A stretch of 64,000 nucleotides of DNA from Streptomyces chattanoogensis (GTDB taxonomy: Bacteria; Actinomycetota; Actinomycetes; Streptomycetales; Streptomycetaceae), in contig NZ_LGKG01000196.1 in NCBI RefSeq assembly GCF_001294335.1, forward strand, positions 186,001 through 250,000. Reading direction: 5' to 3'. This document shows positions 55,865-64,000 of the stretch, in pieces (within the stretch, counting starts at the first letter, position 1; every line of letters begins with the position of its first letter). Under the pieces are notes generated by a model. That model did no database searches. It was not told the DNA's origin and worked only from the letters and a program-made list of their open reading frames with translations. Position numbers and translations under genes: made by a program.

Positions 55865-56127
55865 TGACCAACTCCCGAGCAGCTCCGCGTCAGCGCCGGG
55901 TGCGCCACCGACAGAGTGACAGACCGAGCGCGGCCATAAGCACGGAGTCACCGAAGTTGCTGCTCAAGGGGGTCGATTCGGCTGACACGCCAAGGGAGTT
56001 GGCCGACATGTACCAGATGTCCGGTGGTGAACCCGCTCCCGGCCGCCCGTACGGGGCGGCGGGGCGGCCGGCGACGGCACTCACGCCACCCCGGGCCACC
56101 CCGCCCCGCCGGCCGGCGGGTCCGCCG

Positions 56128-58014
<1,887 letters not shown>

Positions 58015-58042
58015 GGCATCCTCCGGGGCCCGCATCGTTGCT

Positions 58043-58060
58043 GGTGACTCGCGAGTAACC
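58043..58060. promoter_or_regulatory. operator-like palindrome upstream of the acyl-CoA ligase gene
   Basis: GGTGACTCG-CGAGTAACC is an 18-bp palindrome with one mismatched pair, 28 bp before the GTG start. TetR-family regulators of fatty-acid genes use operators of similar size and symmetry; the regulator is not in this window. Confidence 0.5.
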
Positions 58061-58322
58061 TTTGAGCGTGATCAGAGTAGAGCGCGTTGCGCCGACGCGT
58101 AAGGGGCTGCGGCCGACTCGTTCACGATGTGACCAGTGCGATAGGTGCACAGAGCACGCATAGGGCATGCGCATCCTCCGACAAAGCGCCCACGAGGCCC
58201 TGCGACAGGACTGAAACTCCAGGTCACGGCCGTATCACGGGGCACGCAAACCGGACCTGCAACGCTCCGTACGCGCCACGAATGCACCCCGCGTACGCGC
58301 CGATGCCCACCCGGACAGACGA

Positions 58323-58355
58323 CAGGGCGCCGGTTCCCGGGGAACCGGCGCCCTG
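58323..58355 (-). terminator. lepA terminator
   Basis: CAGGGCGCCGGTTCC (58323-58337) pairs perfectly with 58341-58355 over 15 bp with a 3-nt loop, starting 20 nt past the lepA stop. Confidence 0.85.
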
Positions 58356-58375
58356 CTGTTCACGTGCCGTGTCGG

Positions 58376-60244
58376 CTACTTCTTCTTGTCGCCGTCGGTG
58401 TCCGAGGACAGCACCGCGATGAAGGCGTCCTGCGGCACCTCCACGCTGCCGACCATCTTCATCCGCTTCTTGCCTTCCTTCTGCTTCTCCAGCAGCTTCC
58501 GCTTACGGGAGATGTCACCGCCGTAGCACTTGGCGAGGACGTCCTTGCGGATGGCGCGGACCGTCTCACGGGCGATGACCCGGCTGCCGATGGCGGCCTG
58601 GATCGGCACCTCGAAGCCCTGCCGCGGGATCAGCTCACGCAGCTTGGCGACCAGCCGGACACCGTAGGCGTAGGCCTTGTCCTTGTGGGTGATCGCGGAG
58701 AAGGCGTCCACCTTGTCGCCGTGCAGCAGGATGTCCACCTTGACCAGGTCGGACGTCTGCTCACCGGTGGGCTCGTAGTCCAGCGACGCATAACCGCGCG
58801 TCTTGGACTTCAGCTGGTCGAAGAAGTCGAAGACGACCTCGGCGAGCGGCAGGGTGTAGCGGATCTCGACCCGGTCCTCGGAGAGGTAGTCCATGCCGAG
58901 CAGGGTGCCGCGGCGGGTCTGGCACAGCTCCATGATCGCGCCGATGAACTCGCTCGGGGCCAGGATCGTGGCCCGTACGACCGGCTCGTGGACCTGGTCG
59001 ATCTTCCCGACCGGGAACTCGCTCGGGTTGGTGACGGTGTGCTCGGTGCCGTCCTCCATGTCCACCCGGTAGACGACGTTCGGCGCGGTGGCGATCAGGT
59101 CCAGCCCGAACTCGCGCTCCAGGCGCTCGCGGATGACCTCGAGGTGCAGCAGCCCCAGGAAGCCGACGCGGAAGCCGAAGCCGAGGGCCGCGGAGGTCTC
59201 CGGCTCGTAGACCAGCGCCGCGTCGTTGAGCTGGAGCTTGTCGAGGGCCTCGCGCAGCTCGGGGTAGTCCGAGCCGTCGAGGGGGTAGAGGCCCGAGAAC
59301 ACCATGGGCTTGGGATCCTTGTAGCCGCCGAGCGGCTCGGTGGCGCCCTTGGTGTGCTGGGTGATCGTGTCGCCGACCTTGGACTGCCGGACGTCCTTCA
59401 CACCGGTGATGAGATAGCCCACCTCGCCGACGGAGAGGCCGTCCGCCGGCGTCATCTCCGGCGAGTTCGTCCCGATCTCCAGCAGCTCGTGCGCGGCACC
59501 GGTGGACATCATCTTGATGCGCTCGCGCTTGTTGAGCGTGCCGTCGACGACCTTCACATAGGTCACCACACCGCGGTACGCGTCGTAGACCGAGTCGAAG
59601 ATCATCGCGCGGGCGGGCGCGTCCTTGACGCCGACCGGCGCCGGGACGTCGCGGACCACGCGGTCCAGCAGCTCGGGCACGCCGACGCCGGTCTTGGCCG
59701 ACACCTTCAGGACGTCCTCGGGCTCGCAGCCGACCAGGTTCGCCAGCTCGGCGGCGAACTTCTCGGGCTGCGCGGCCGGCAGGTCGATCTTGTTCAGCAC
59801 GGGAATGATCGTGAGGTCGTTCTCCATCGCCAGGTAGAGGTTGGCGAGGGTCTGGGCCTCGATGCCCTGGGCGGCGTCGACGAGGAGGATGCACCCCTCG
59901 CACGCGGCGAGGGAGCGCGACACCTCGTAGGTGAAGTCGACGTGGCCCGGCGTGTCGATCATGTTGAGGATGTGGGTGGTACCACTGCTCTCCTCGCCCT
60001 CGGAGGGCGACCAGGGCAGCCGGACCGCCTGGGACTTGATCGTGATGCCGCGCTCGCGCTCGATGTCCATGCGGTCGAGGTACTGCGCGCGCATCTGCCG
60101 CTGGTCGACGACACCGGTGAGCTGGAGCATCCGGTCGGCGAGCGTCGACTTGCCGTGGTCGATGTGCGCGATGATGCAGAAGTTACGGAGGAGAGCCGGG
60201 TCGGTACGGCTCGGCTCCGGCACGTTCGTAGGGGTCGCGGGCAC
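58376..60244 (-). CDS. lepA: elongation factor 4 (LepA)
   Basis: Translational GTPase, 622 residues. G1 is A-H-I-D-H-G-K-S-T near residue 27, the switch has R-G-I-T-I-K, G3 is D-T-P-G-H-V-D-F and G4 is N-K-I-D. The LepA-specific C-terminal domain ends in [19 protein letters not shown] 60244 ([10 protein letters not shown]) gives the usual length; the open frame continues far upstream but only as high-GC noise. Divergent from rpsT, as in other actinobacteria. Confidence 0.96.
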   Translation of the reverse strand: MPATPTNVPEPSRTDPALLRNFCIIAHIDHGKSTLADRMLQLTGVVDQRQMRAQYLDRMDIERERGITIKSQAVRLPWSPSEGEESSGTTHILNMIDTPGHVDFTYEVSRSLAACEGCILLVDAAQGIEAQTLANLYLAMENDLTIIPVLNKIDLPAAQPEKFAAELANLVGCEPEDVLKVSAKTGVGVPELLDRVVRDVPAPVGVKDAPARAMIFDSVYDAYRGVVTYVKVVDGTLNKRERIKMMSTGAAHELLEIGTNSPEMTPADGLSVGEVGYLITGVKDVRQSKVGDTITQHTKGATEPLGGYKDPKPMVFSGLYPLDGSDYPELREALDKLQLNDAALVYEPETSAALGFGFRVGFLGLLHLEVIRERLEREFGLDLIATAPNVVYRVDMEDGTEHTVTNPSEFPVGKIDQVHEPVVRATILAPSEFIGAIMELCQTRRGTLLGMDYLSEDRVEIRYTLPLAEVVFDFFDQLKSKTRGYASLDYEPTGEQTSDLVKVDILLHGDKVDAFSAITHKDKAYAYGVRLVAKLRELIPRQGFEVPIQAAIGSRVIARETVRAIRKDVLAKCYGGDISRKRKLLEKQKEGKKRMKMVGSVEVPQDAFIAVLSSDTDGDKKK

Positions 60245-60571
60245 GCAGGGTCCATTCAGTGAACGCGGGTTTGGCGGGACTCGGATATATGACGTCTCCC
60301 CCATGGTCCCATGCGCGGACGGCGCGGGTCGTTTTGGGCGGGGCGGGATGGGGCCGGGACGGGGATCCGGACGCTGCCGGGCGGGGGAGGCGAGAGCCGG
60401 TTTCCGGCCGCCGGGGCGGCTCCGGCCGGCTCCCGGGGAACGGCTCAGCGGACGGCTCAGGGCCGGTTTGGGAGGGCGTAGACCCTGCTGGTAACCTGGT
60501 CCACTGCGCTTCGTGCCCTCTCTCGTACGCGGCGCATCTCGAAACTCCAACGAACCTGAAAAGGCTCTTTC
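60245..60571. other. 327-bp divergent intergenic region between lepA and rpsT
   Basis: Mostly G-rich sequence with an AT-richer patch next to lepA (60280-60310). Before rpsT, a GGTAACCT around 60490 is a possible -10 element. No gene or clear structure seen. Confidence 0.5.
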
Positions 60572-60838
60572 GTGGCGAACATCAAGTCCCAGATGAAGCG
60601 GATCAAGACCAACGAGAAGGCTCGTCAGCGCAACAAGGCTGTCAAGTCCGCTCTGCGCACCGCGATCCGTCGCACCCGCGAGGCCATCGAGGCCGGCGAC
60701 GCGCAGAAGGCCGCCGAGGCCCAGGCCCTGGCTGCCAAGAAGCTCGACAAGGCCGCCAGCAAGGGTGTCATCCACAAGAACGCCGCCGCCAACAAGAAGT
60801 CGGCGCTGGCCAAGAAGGTCGCGGGCCTCAAGGGCTGA
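60572..60838 (+). CDS. rpsT: 30S ribosomal protein S20
   Basis: 88 residues, highly basic, with the S20 signature [17 protein letters not shown] and [14 protein letters not shown] near the C-terminus. It binds 16S rRNA at the base of the small subunit. GTG start at 60572, with GAAAAGG upstream. Codon use is strongly biased, as expected for a highly expressed gene. Confidence 0.98.
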   Translation: MANIKSQMKRIKTNEKARQRNKAVKSALRTAIRRTREAIEAGDAQKAAEAQALAAKKLDKAASKGVIHKNAAANKKSALAKKVAGLKG

Positions 60839-61186
60839 ACCCTTCGCGTGACTGCTTGATCCGCAGTACCCCTGCCGACAGGGACCCAGCGGCCCCTCTC
60901 TCCGCTCCCTGATCGGTGCACCACCGCGCCGCACACGGCCTGCGTTCGCCACGCGGGTGCGGCGCACCCGGCCCGGCCGGCGGATCCCGCCGACGGAGCC
61001 GCAACTGCTCGAAACAAAGGCCCCGCCTTTGCCCCTTCCCCAGGGGCGGAGGCGGGGCCTTTGTTCGTGGGTGGCCGGTGTGGGCTGATCGCCGGTGTGG
61101 GCTGGTGGCCGGAACGGTGAGCGGGGCCCGGAGGAGCCCTCGGCGGCGTGCGGCCCGGCCAGGGAGCTGCGGCCCGGCCAGGGCCC
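60839..61186. other. 348-bp region between convergent rpsT and holA
   Basis: Contains the strong terminator at 61015-61063. The stretch 61064-61140 carries short imperfect repeats of GGTGTGGGCTG(A)T and GGCCCGGCCAGG. No credible gene. Confidence 0.6.
61015..61063. terminator. bidirectional terminator, rpsT / holA
   Basis: CAAAGGCCCCGCCT (61015-61028) pairs with AGGCGGGGCCTTTG (61050-61063), with an inner GCCCC/GGGGC extension. The A- and T-rich ends suit termination in both directions. Confidence 0.85.
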
Positions 61187-62173
61187 TCAGCGGTGGGACC
61201 GCGCCGCGCGGGCGATGGCGACGACCGCCTTTTCCAGGGCGTACCCGGGGTCGTCCCCGCCGCCCTTGACGCCCGCGTCGGCCGCGGCCACCGCACGCAG
61301 CGCCGTGGCAACGCCGTCCGCCGACCAGCCGCGCATCTGCTGGCGCACCCGGTCGATCTTCCACGGCGGCATGCCCAGCTCGCGGGCGAGGTCGCCGGGG
61401 CGGGCACCGCGGGGGGCGGAGGCCAGCTTGCCGATGGCCCGGACGCCCTGGGCGAGGGCGCTGGTGATCATGACGGGGGCGACGCCGGTCGCCATCGCCC
61501 AGCGCAGCGCCTCCAGCGCCTCGGCGGCCCTGCCTTCGACGGCACGGTCCGCAACGGTGAAGCTCGAGGCCTCGGCGCGGCCGGTGTAGTAGCGCGCGAC
61601 AACGGCCTCGTCGATCGTGCCCTCGACGTCGGCGGTCAGCTGCGAACAGGCCGACGCCAGCTCGCGCAGATCGCTGCCGATCGCATCGACCAGCGCCTGG
61701 CACGCCTCCGGCGTCGCGGACCGCCCGGCCGCCCGGAACTCGGCCCGTACGAACGCCAGCCGGTCCGCCGGCTTGGTCATCTTGGCGCAGGCCACCTCGC
61801 GCGCCCCGGCCTTACGGGCGGCATCCAGCAGCCCCTTGCCCTTGGCGCCACCGGCGTGCAGGAGGACGAGGGTGATCTCCTCGGCGGGCGCGCCGAGATA
61901 CGCCTTGACGTCCTTGATGGTGTCCGCGGAAAGGTCCTGGGCGTTGCGCACCACGACCACCTTGCGCTCGGCGAAGAGCGAGGGGCTGGTGAGCTCGGCG
62001 AGGGTGCCGGGCTGCAGCTGGTCGGAGGTGAGGTCGCGGACATCGGTGTCCGCGTCGGCGGCGCGGGCGGCCGCCACCACCTGCTGCACGGCACGGTCGA
62101 GGAGCAGGTCCTCCTGGCCCACGGCGATCGTGACGGGGGCGAGCGGGGCGTCGTTAGCTGTCTTCCTGGCCAT
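61187..62173 (-). CDS. holA: DNA polymerase III, delta subunit
   Basis: Clamp-loader subunit that opens the beta clamp. 328 residues. AAA+-like but without a functional P-loop, as normal for delta: V-G-Q-E-D-L-L-L-D-R-A-V near the start, F-A-E-R-K-V-V-V-V-R-N-A, and L-R-E-L-A-S-A-C-S-Q-L. The ATG at 62173 (M-A-R-K-T-A-N-D) is preferred over an open frame to 62281 that is low-complexity. Confidence 0.92.
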   Translation of the reverse strand: MARKTANDAPLAPVTIAVGQEDLLLDRAVQQVVAAARAADADTDVRDLTSDQLQPGTLAELTSPSLFAERKVVVVRNAQDLSADTIKDVKAYLGAPAEEITLVLLHAGGAKGKGLLDAARKAGAREVACAKMTKPADRLAFVRAEFRAAGRSATPEACQALVDAIGSDLRELASACSQLTADVEGTIDEAVVARYYTGRAEASSFTVADRAVEGRAAEALEALRWAMATGVAPVMITSALAQGVRAIGKLASAPRGARPGDLARELGMPPWKIDRVRQQMRGWSADGVATALRAVAAADAGVKGGGDDPGYALEKAVVAIARAARSHR

Positions 62174-62268
62174 CGCGGTCCAGCATCCCACGCCCCACTG
62201 ACACCCCTGTCCCGGCCGCCGTCCCGGCCGCCGCTCCGGGCGCTCTCCCGCTGCCGGACAATGGTCCG

Positions 62269-62523
62269 GTGAACGATGCACAACACCTACGGCATGTCCT
62301 GGTCCTCCCCGACCGCGATGCGGCGGAGGAGCTGGCCGAGCAACTGACCGAACATCTCGGCCTCCGCGAGGAACCCCAGCTCGTACGGGACGCCCTGGCC
62401 GGCGAGGACGACGCCGAGGACGCGCAGTGGCTGGTGGTGGTCGAGGACCCGGACGCGGCCTACGACCCGGCGCGGCTGGACGGGCTCGCGGCGGAGTACG
62501 AGGGGTGGCGGGAGGCGGAGTAG
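62269..62523 (+). CDS. small acidic conserved-type protein
   Basis: 84 residues from GTG 62269, very rich in Asp, Glu and Ala (about one third acidic). V-L-V-L-P-D-R-D-A-A-E-E-L-A-E-Q-L near the start and W-L-V-V-V-E-D-P-D near the end suggest a small alpha/beta fold. No family is recognised. It is divergent from holA with 95 bp between. Codon pattern supports a real gene. Confidence 0.7.
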   Translation: MNDAQHLRHVLVLPDRDAAEELAEQLTEHLGLREEPQLVRDALAGEDDAEDAQWLVVVEDPDAAYDPARLDGLAAEYEGWREAE

Positions 62524-62583
62524 GGGGGGTGCCCGGGGCCGTGGTGGCCTGTCCGGCGCTCCCCCTACCCGGCCACCACCGGC

Positions 62584-63375
62584 CTACCCGGCCACCACCG
62601 GCTCACGGTCCAGGGTGATGCCGAAGTAGGTGCGGTAGGCGGCCAGCACCTCGCCCTCGGCCAGCTCGCGCGCGTCGCGGGCGGCGCCGAGCCCGGTGGT
62701 CACGAGCGACCGGCCGGAGAGGGTGACCCGCCCGGTCTCCGTCAGCCGCGAACAGACCAGGGACCGCACGAAGTGGGACCGGGGTGAGGTGCGGTGCCAC
62801 CAGCACCCGGCCTCGAAGTCGGTGAGGACGCGCGGGCGTTGTTCGATGCGGTACTGCGGGGTGCCGTCGCGCAGGACGTCGAGGTCGCCGTCCGGCGTCT
62901 CCTCGATGCGGAAGACACCGCCCGGGTCCTCCTGGTCGGCCCGGCTGTCCAGCCGCAGCGGAAGGTGACTGTTCCTGCCGAAGCCGACGTCCGCGAGCCA
63001 GGGCCCGGTGGGCAGATCGACCCGCAGCACGAGATGGTCGTACGGGATGCCGAGCCCGTCGGGGCCGAAGACGCGGGCGGCCAGCAGCTCTACCTCGTAG
63101 CCCAGGCCGCGGAGCAGCGTGGCGAACGCCCCGTTCAGTTCGTAACAGAAGCCGCCGCGCCGGGCGTCGACGATCTTGTCGAGCAGCGGCCGTTCGGCGA
63201 GCACGATCTCCTCGCCGAGGTGGATGGAGAGGTTCTCGAACGGGACATGCCGCAGATGGCCCAGGTGCAGGGCGCGCAGCGCATCGACGTCCGGGGCGCC
63301 GGGGCGCAGGGCGCCGATGCGGAGGAGGTAGGCGTCGAGGGCATCGGGGCCGACCGCGGTGTCCATGGCTTCCAT
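62584..63375 (-). CDS. arylamine N-acetyltransferase
   Basis: Transfers acetyl from acetyl-CoA to arylamines, or acts in amide formation. 263 residues. The triad is visible: Cys in R-R-G-G-F-C-Y-E-L-N (~70), His in Y-D-H-L-V-L-R-V (~107) and Asp in L-A-D-V-G-F-G (~122). ATG 63375 (M-E-A-M-D-T-A-V) has GAGGG upstream. It follows an Rrf2-type regulator on the same strand by 74 nt, which may control it. Confidence 0.92.
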   Translation of the reverse strand: MEAMDTAVGPDALDAYLLRIGALRPGAPDVDALRALHLGHLRHVPFENLSIHLGEEIVLAERPLLDKIVDARRGGFCYELNGAFATLLRGLGYEVELLAARVFGPDGLGIPYDHLVLRVDLPTGPWLADVGFGRNSHLPLRLDSRADQEDPGGVFRIEETPDGDLDVLRDGTPQYRIEQRPRVLTDFEAGCWWHRTSPRSHFVRSLVCSRLTETGRVTLSGRSLVTTGLGAARDARELAEGEVLAAYRTYFGITLDREPVVAG

Positions 63376-63449
63376 GATTTCCCTCGTGTTTCCGGTACGG
63401 GCGACGGCCGTGCGGGGTGCGCTGCCGGTGTGCGTCGGGCGTGCGATGG

Positions 63450-63938
63450 TCATCCGCCCGGCGTCCGCTCGGAGGCGAACCAGCGGCGGGTACGGTCGGC
63501 CACCGCGGCGGGCGTGCCCGCGATGACATCGGCGAGGGTCTGGGCGGCGAGCTCGCGGCGCCAGGCCAGCTCGGCCTTGCGCATCGCCGTCGAAATGCCG
63601 CAGGGCCGGCCGTACTCCCGGTCGGGCGCCTCGGCACCCGACCCCTTGCGGCGGATCTCGGTGCACCGGAACGCGTCCTCCGTGCCCTCGATCGCCGCAA
63701 CGACATCCATCAGGCTGATCCGCTCCGGCGGCCGGGCGAGCCGGAAGCCACCGCGGGCACCAGGTGTGGAACTCAGGATTCCGGCCCTCACCAACGCCTG
63801 TAGCCGCTTGTTCAGATAGGCCTGCGGAAGCTCGAAGGACGCCGCGAGCCGAGCCGTCGACACGGGCCCTTCGCCCTCCAGCCAGGCCAGCGTCACACAG
63901 CAGTGCAGGCCCCACTCGACGCCCTCGCTCATCCTCAT
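63450..63938 (-). CDS. Rrf2 family transcriptional regulator
   Basis: 162 residues. The winged helix begins M-R-M-S-E-G-V-E-W-G-L-H-C, with F-E-L-P-Q-A-Y-L-N-K-R-L-Q-A-L in the recognition region and A-R-G-G-F-R-L-A-R in the wing. Cys occur in F-R-C-T-E-I and R-P-C-G-I-S, with a 20-residue Gly/Arg/Glu-rich loop between them. Only two of the three cluster-ligand cysteines typical of IscR/NsrR are present there, so Fe-S binding is uncertain. Likely regulator of the downstream N-acetyltransferase gene. Confidence 0.88.
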   Translation of the reverse strand: MRMSEGVEWGLHCCVTLAWLEGEGPVSTARLAASFELPQAYLNKRLQALVRAGILSSTPGARGGFRLARPPERISLMDVVAAIEGTEDAFRCTEIRRKGSGAEAPDREYGRPCGISTAMRKAELAWRRELAAQTLADVIAGTPAAVADRTRRWFASERTPGG

Positions 63939-64000
63939 GGCCGCGAGTCTATCGAATCTGGAGGTTGGAGGTCCTGGTTCCGTGCCGTCTCCGTGCCGTC

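Larger units (their letters stand above)
58015..58375. other. 361-bp intergenic region between lepA and the acyl-CoA ligase gene
   Basis: Both flanking genes are on the minus strand. It holds the lepA terminator (58323-58355) and an operator-like palindrome near the ligase (58043-58060). The middle has no credible coding frame. Confidence 0.6.

Noticed and set aside
58145..60262. 705-codon + strand frame opposite lepA
   Set aside because: Antisense shadow of lepA, with the same repetitive V-G-D-L composition as other shadows.
60839..61186. tRNA or small RNA gene between rpsT and holA
   Set aside because: No cloverleaf or conserved T-loop could be drawn; the only clear structure is the bidirectional terminator.

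Overview
The window reads as a stretch of the conserved core chromosome of a Streptomyces (or very close relative). The evidence is very high GC with G/C-ending codons, frequent GTG starts, a conservon operon (sensor kinase, roadblock, DUF742 and GTPase genes followed by two P450 genes), DUF397/XRE pairs, a mycothiol-dependent dehydrogenase, and the familiar housekeeping order hrcA-dnaJ-rsmE, phoH-ybeY-CBS protein-cytidine deaminase-like gene-era, leuA, recO-uppS, zur-znu-glyS. No rRNA, tRNA, CRISPR array, insertion sequence or prophage was seen.

Layout. 0-5.4 kb: end of an unknown gene, glyS (-), then the zinc uptake operon znuA-znuC-znuB and its repressor gene zur, with a Zur-box-like palindrome over the znuA start. 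5.4-7.8 kb: a WXG-like secreted-type small protein, a coiled-coil/Gly-linker/NlpC-P60 protein and a lipoprotein. 7.8-10.7 kb: uppS and recO (-), then an XRE/DUF5753 regulator overlapping a DUF397 gene. 10.9-16.7 kb: conservon cvnABCD plus a CYP157-type P450 that lacks the ExxR arginine and an overlapping CYP154-type P450. 16.9-19.85 kb: a TerB-like gene and leuA, preceded by a 15-codon leader peptide with four consecutive Leu codons. 20-24.9 kb: a protealysin-like M4 protease with its emfourin-type inhibitor, a GH1 beta-glucosidase with an MFS transporter, and a lipoprotein. 25-30.1 kb (-): era, a deaminase-fold protein without zinc ligands, an MmpS-like lipoprotein, CBS/CorC protein, ybeY, phoH. 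30.2-37.9 kb: PfkB sugar kinase, GH4 glycosidase, a 208-bp near-palindrome, a metallo-beta-lactamase-fold hydrolase with mycothiol-dependent formaldehyde dehydrogenase, a HAD acid phosphatase, RNase Z, a HIT protein and an OsmC peroxidase.

38.0-45.8 kb is the most unusual part: three tandem, same-strand paralogues of a large (801-844 aa) helical protein I do not recognise. Each has its own copy of an almost identical promoter, TTGTCAGTG-N8-CACGAT. This matches the RecA-independent DNA-damage (RecA-NDp/PafBC-type) promoter architecture except for the first -10 base. The paralogues carry patches of near-identical DNA, which suggests gene conversion, and two of the leaders carry short tandem repeats of different period.

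45.8-64 kb returns to housekeeping genes: rsmE, nitronate monooxygenase, dnaJ and hrcA with a CIRCE element, two further conserved genes, a frameshifted Uma2-type gene, hemW, a SpoIIE-type phosphatase with an ATPase domain interrupted by DPY hexapeptide repeats, a long-chain acyl-CoA ligase, lepA, rpsT, holA, a small acidic protein, an arylamine N-acetyltransferase and an Rrf2-type regulator.

All assignments come from reading motifs and context; no database search was possible.
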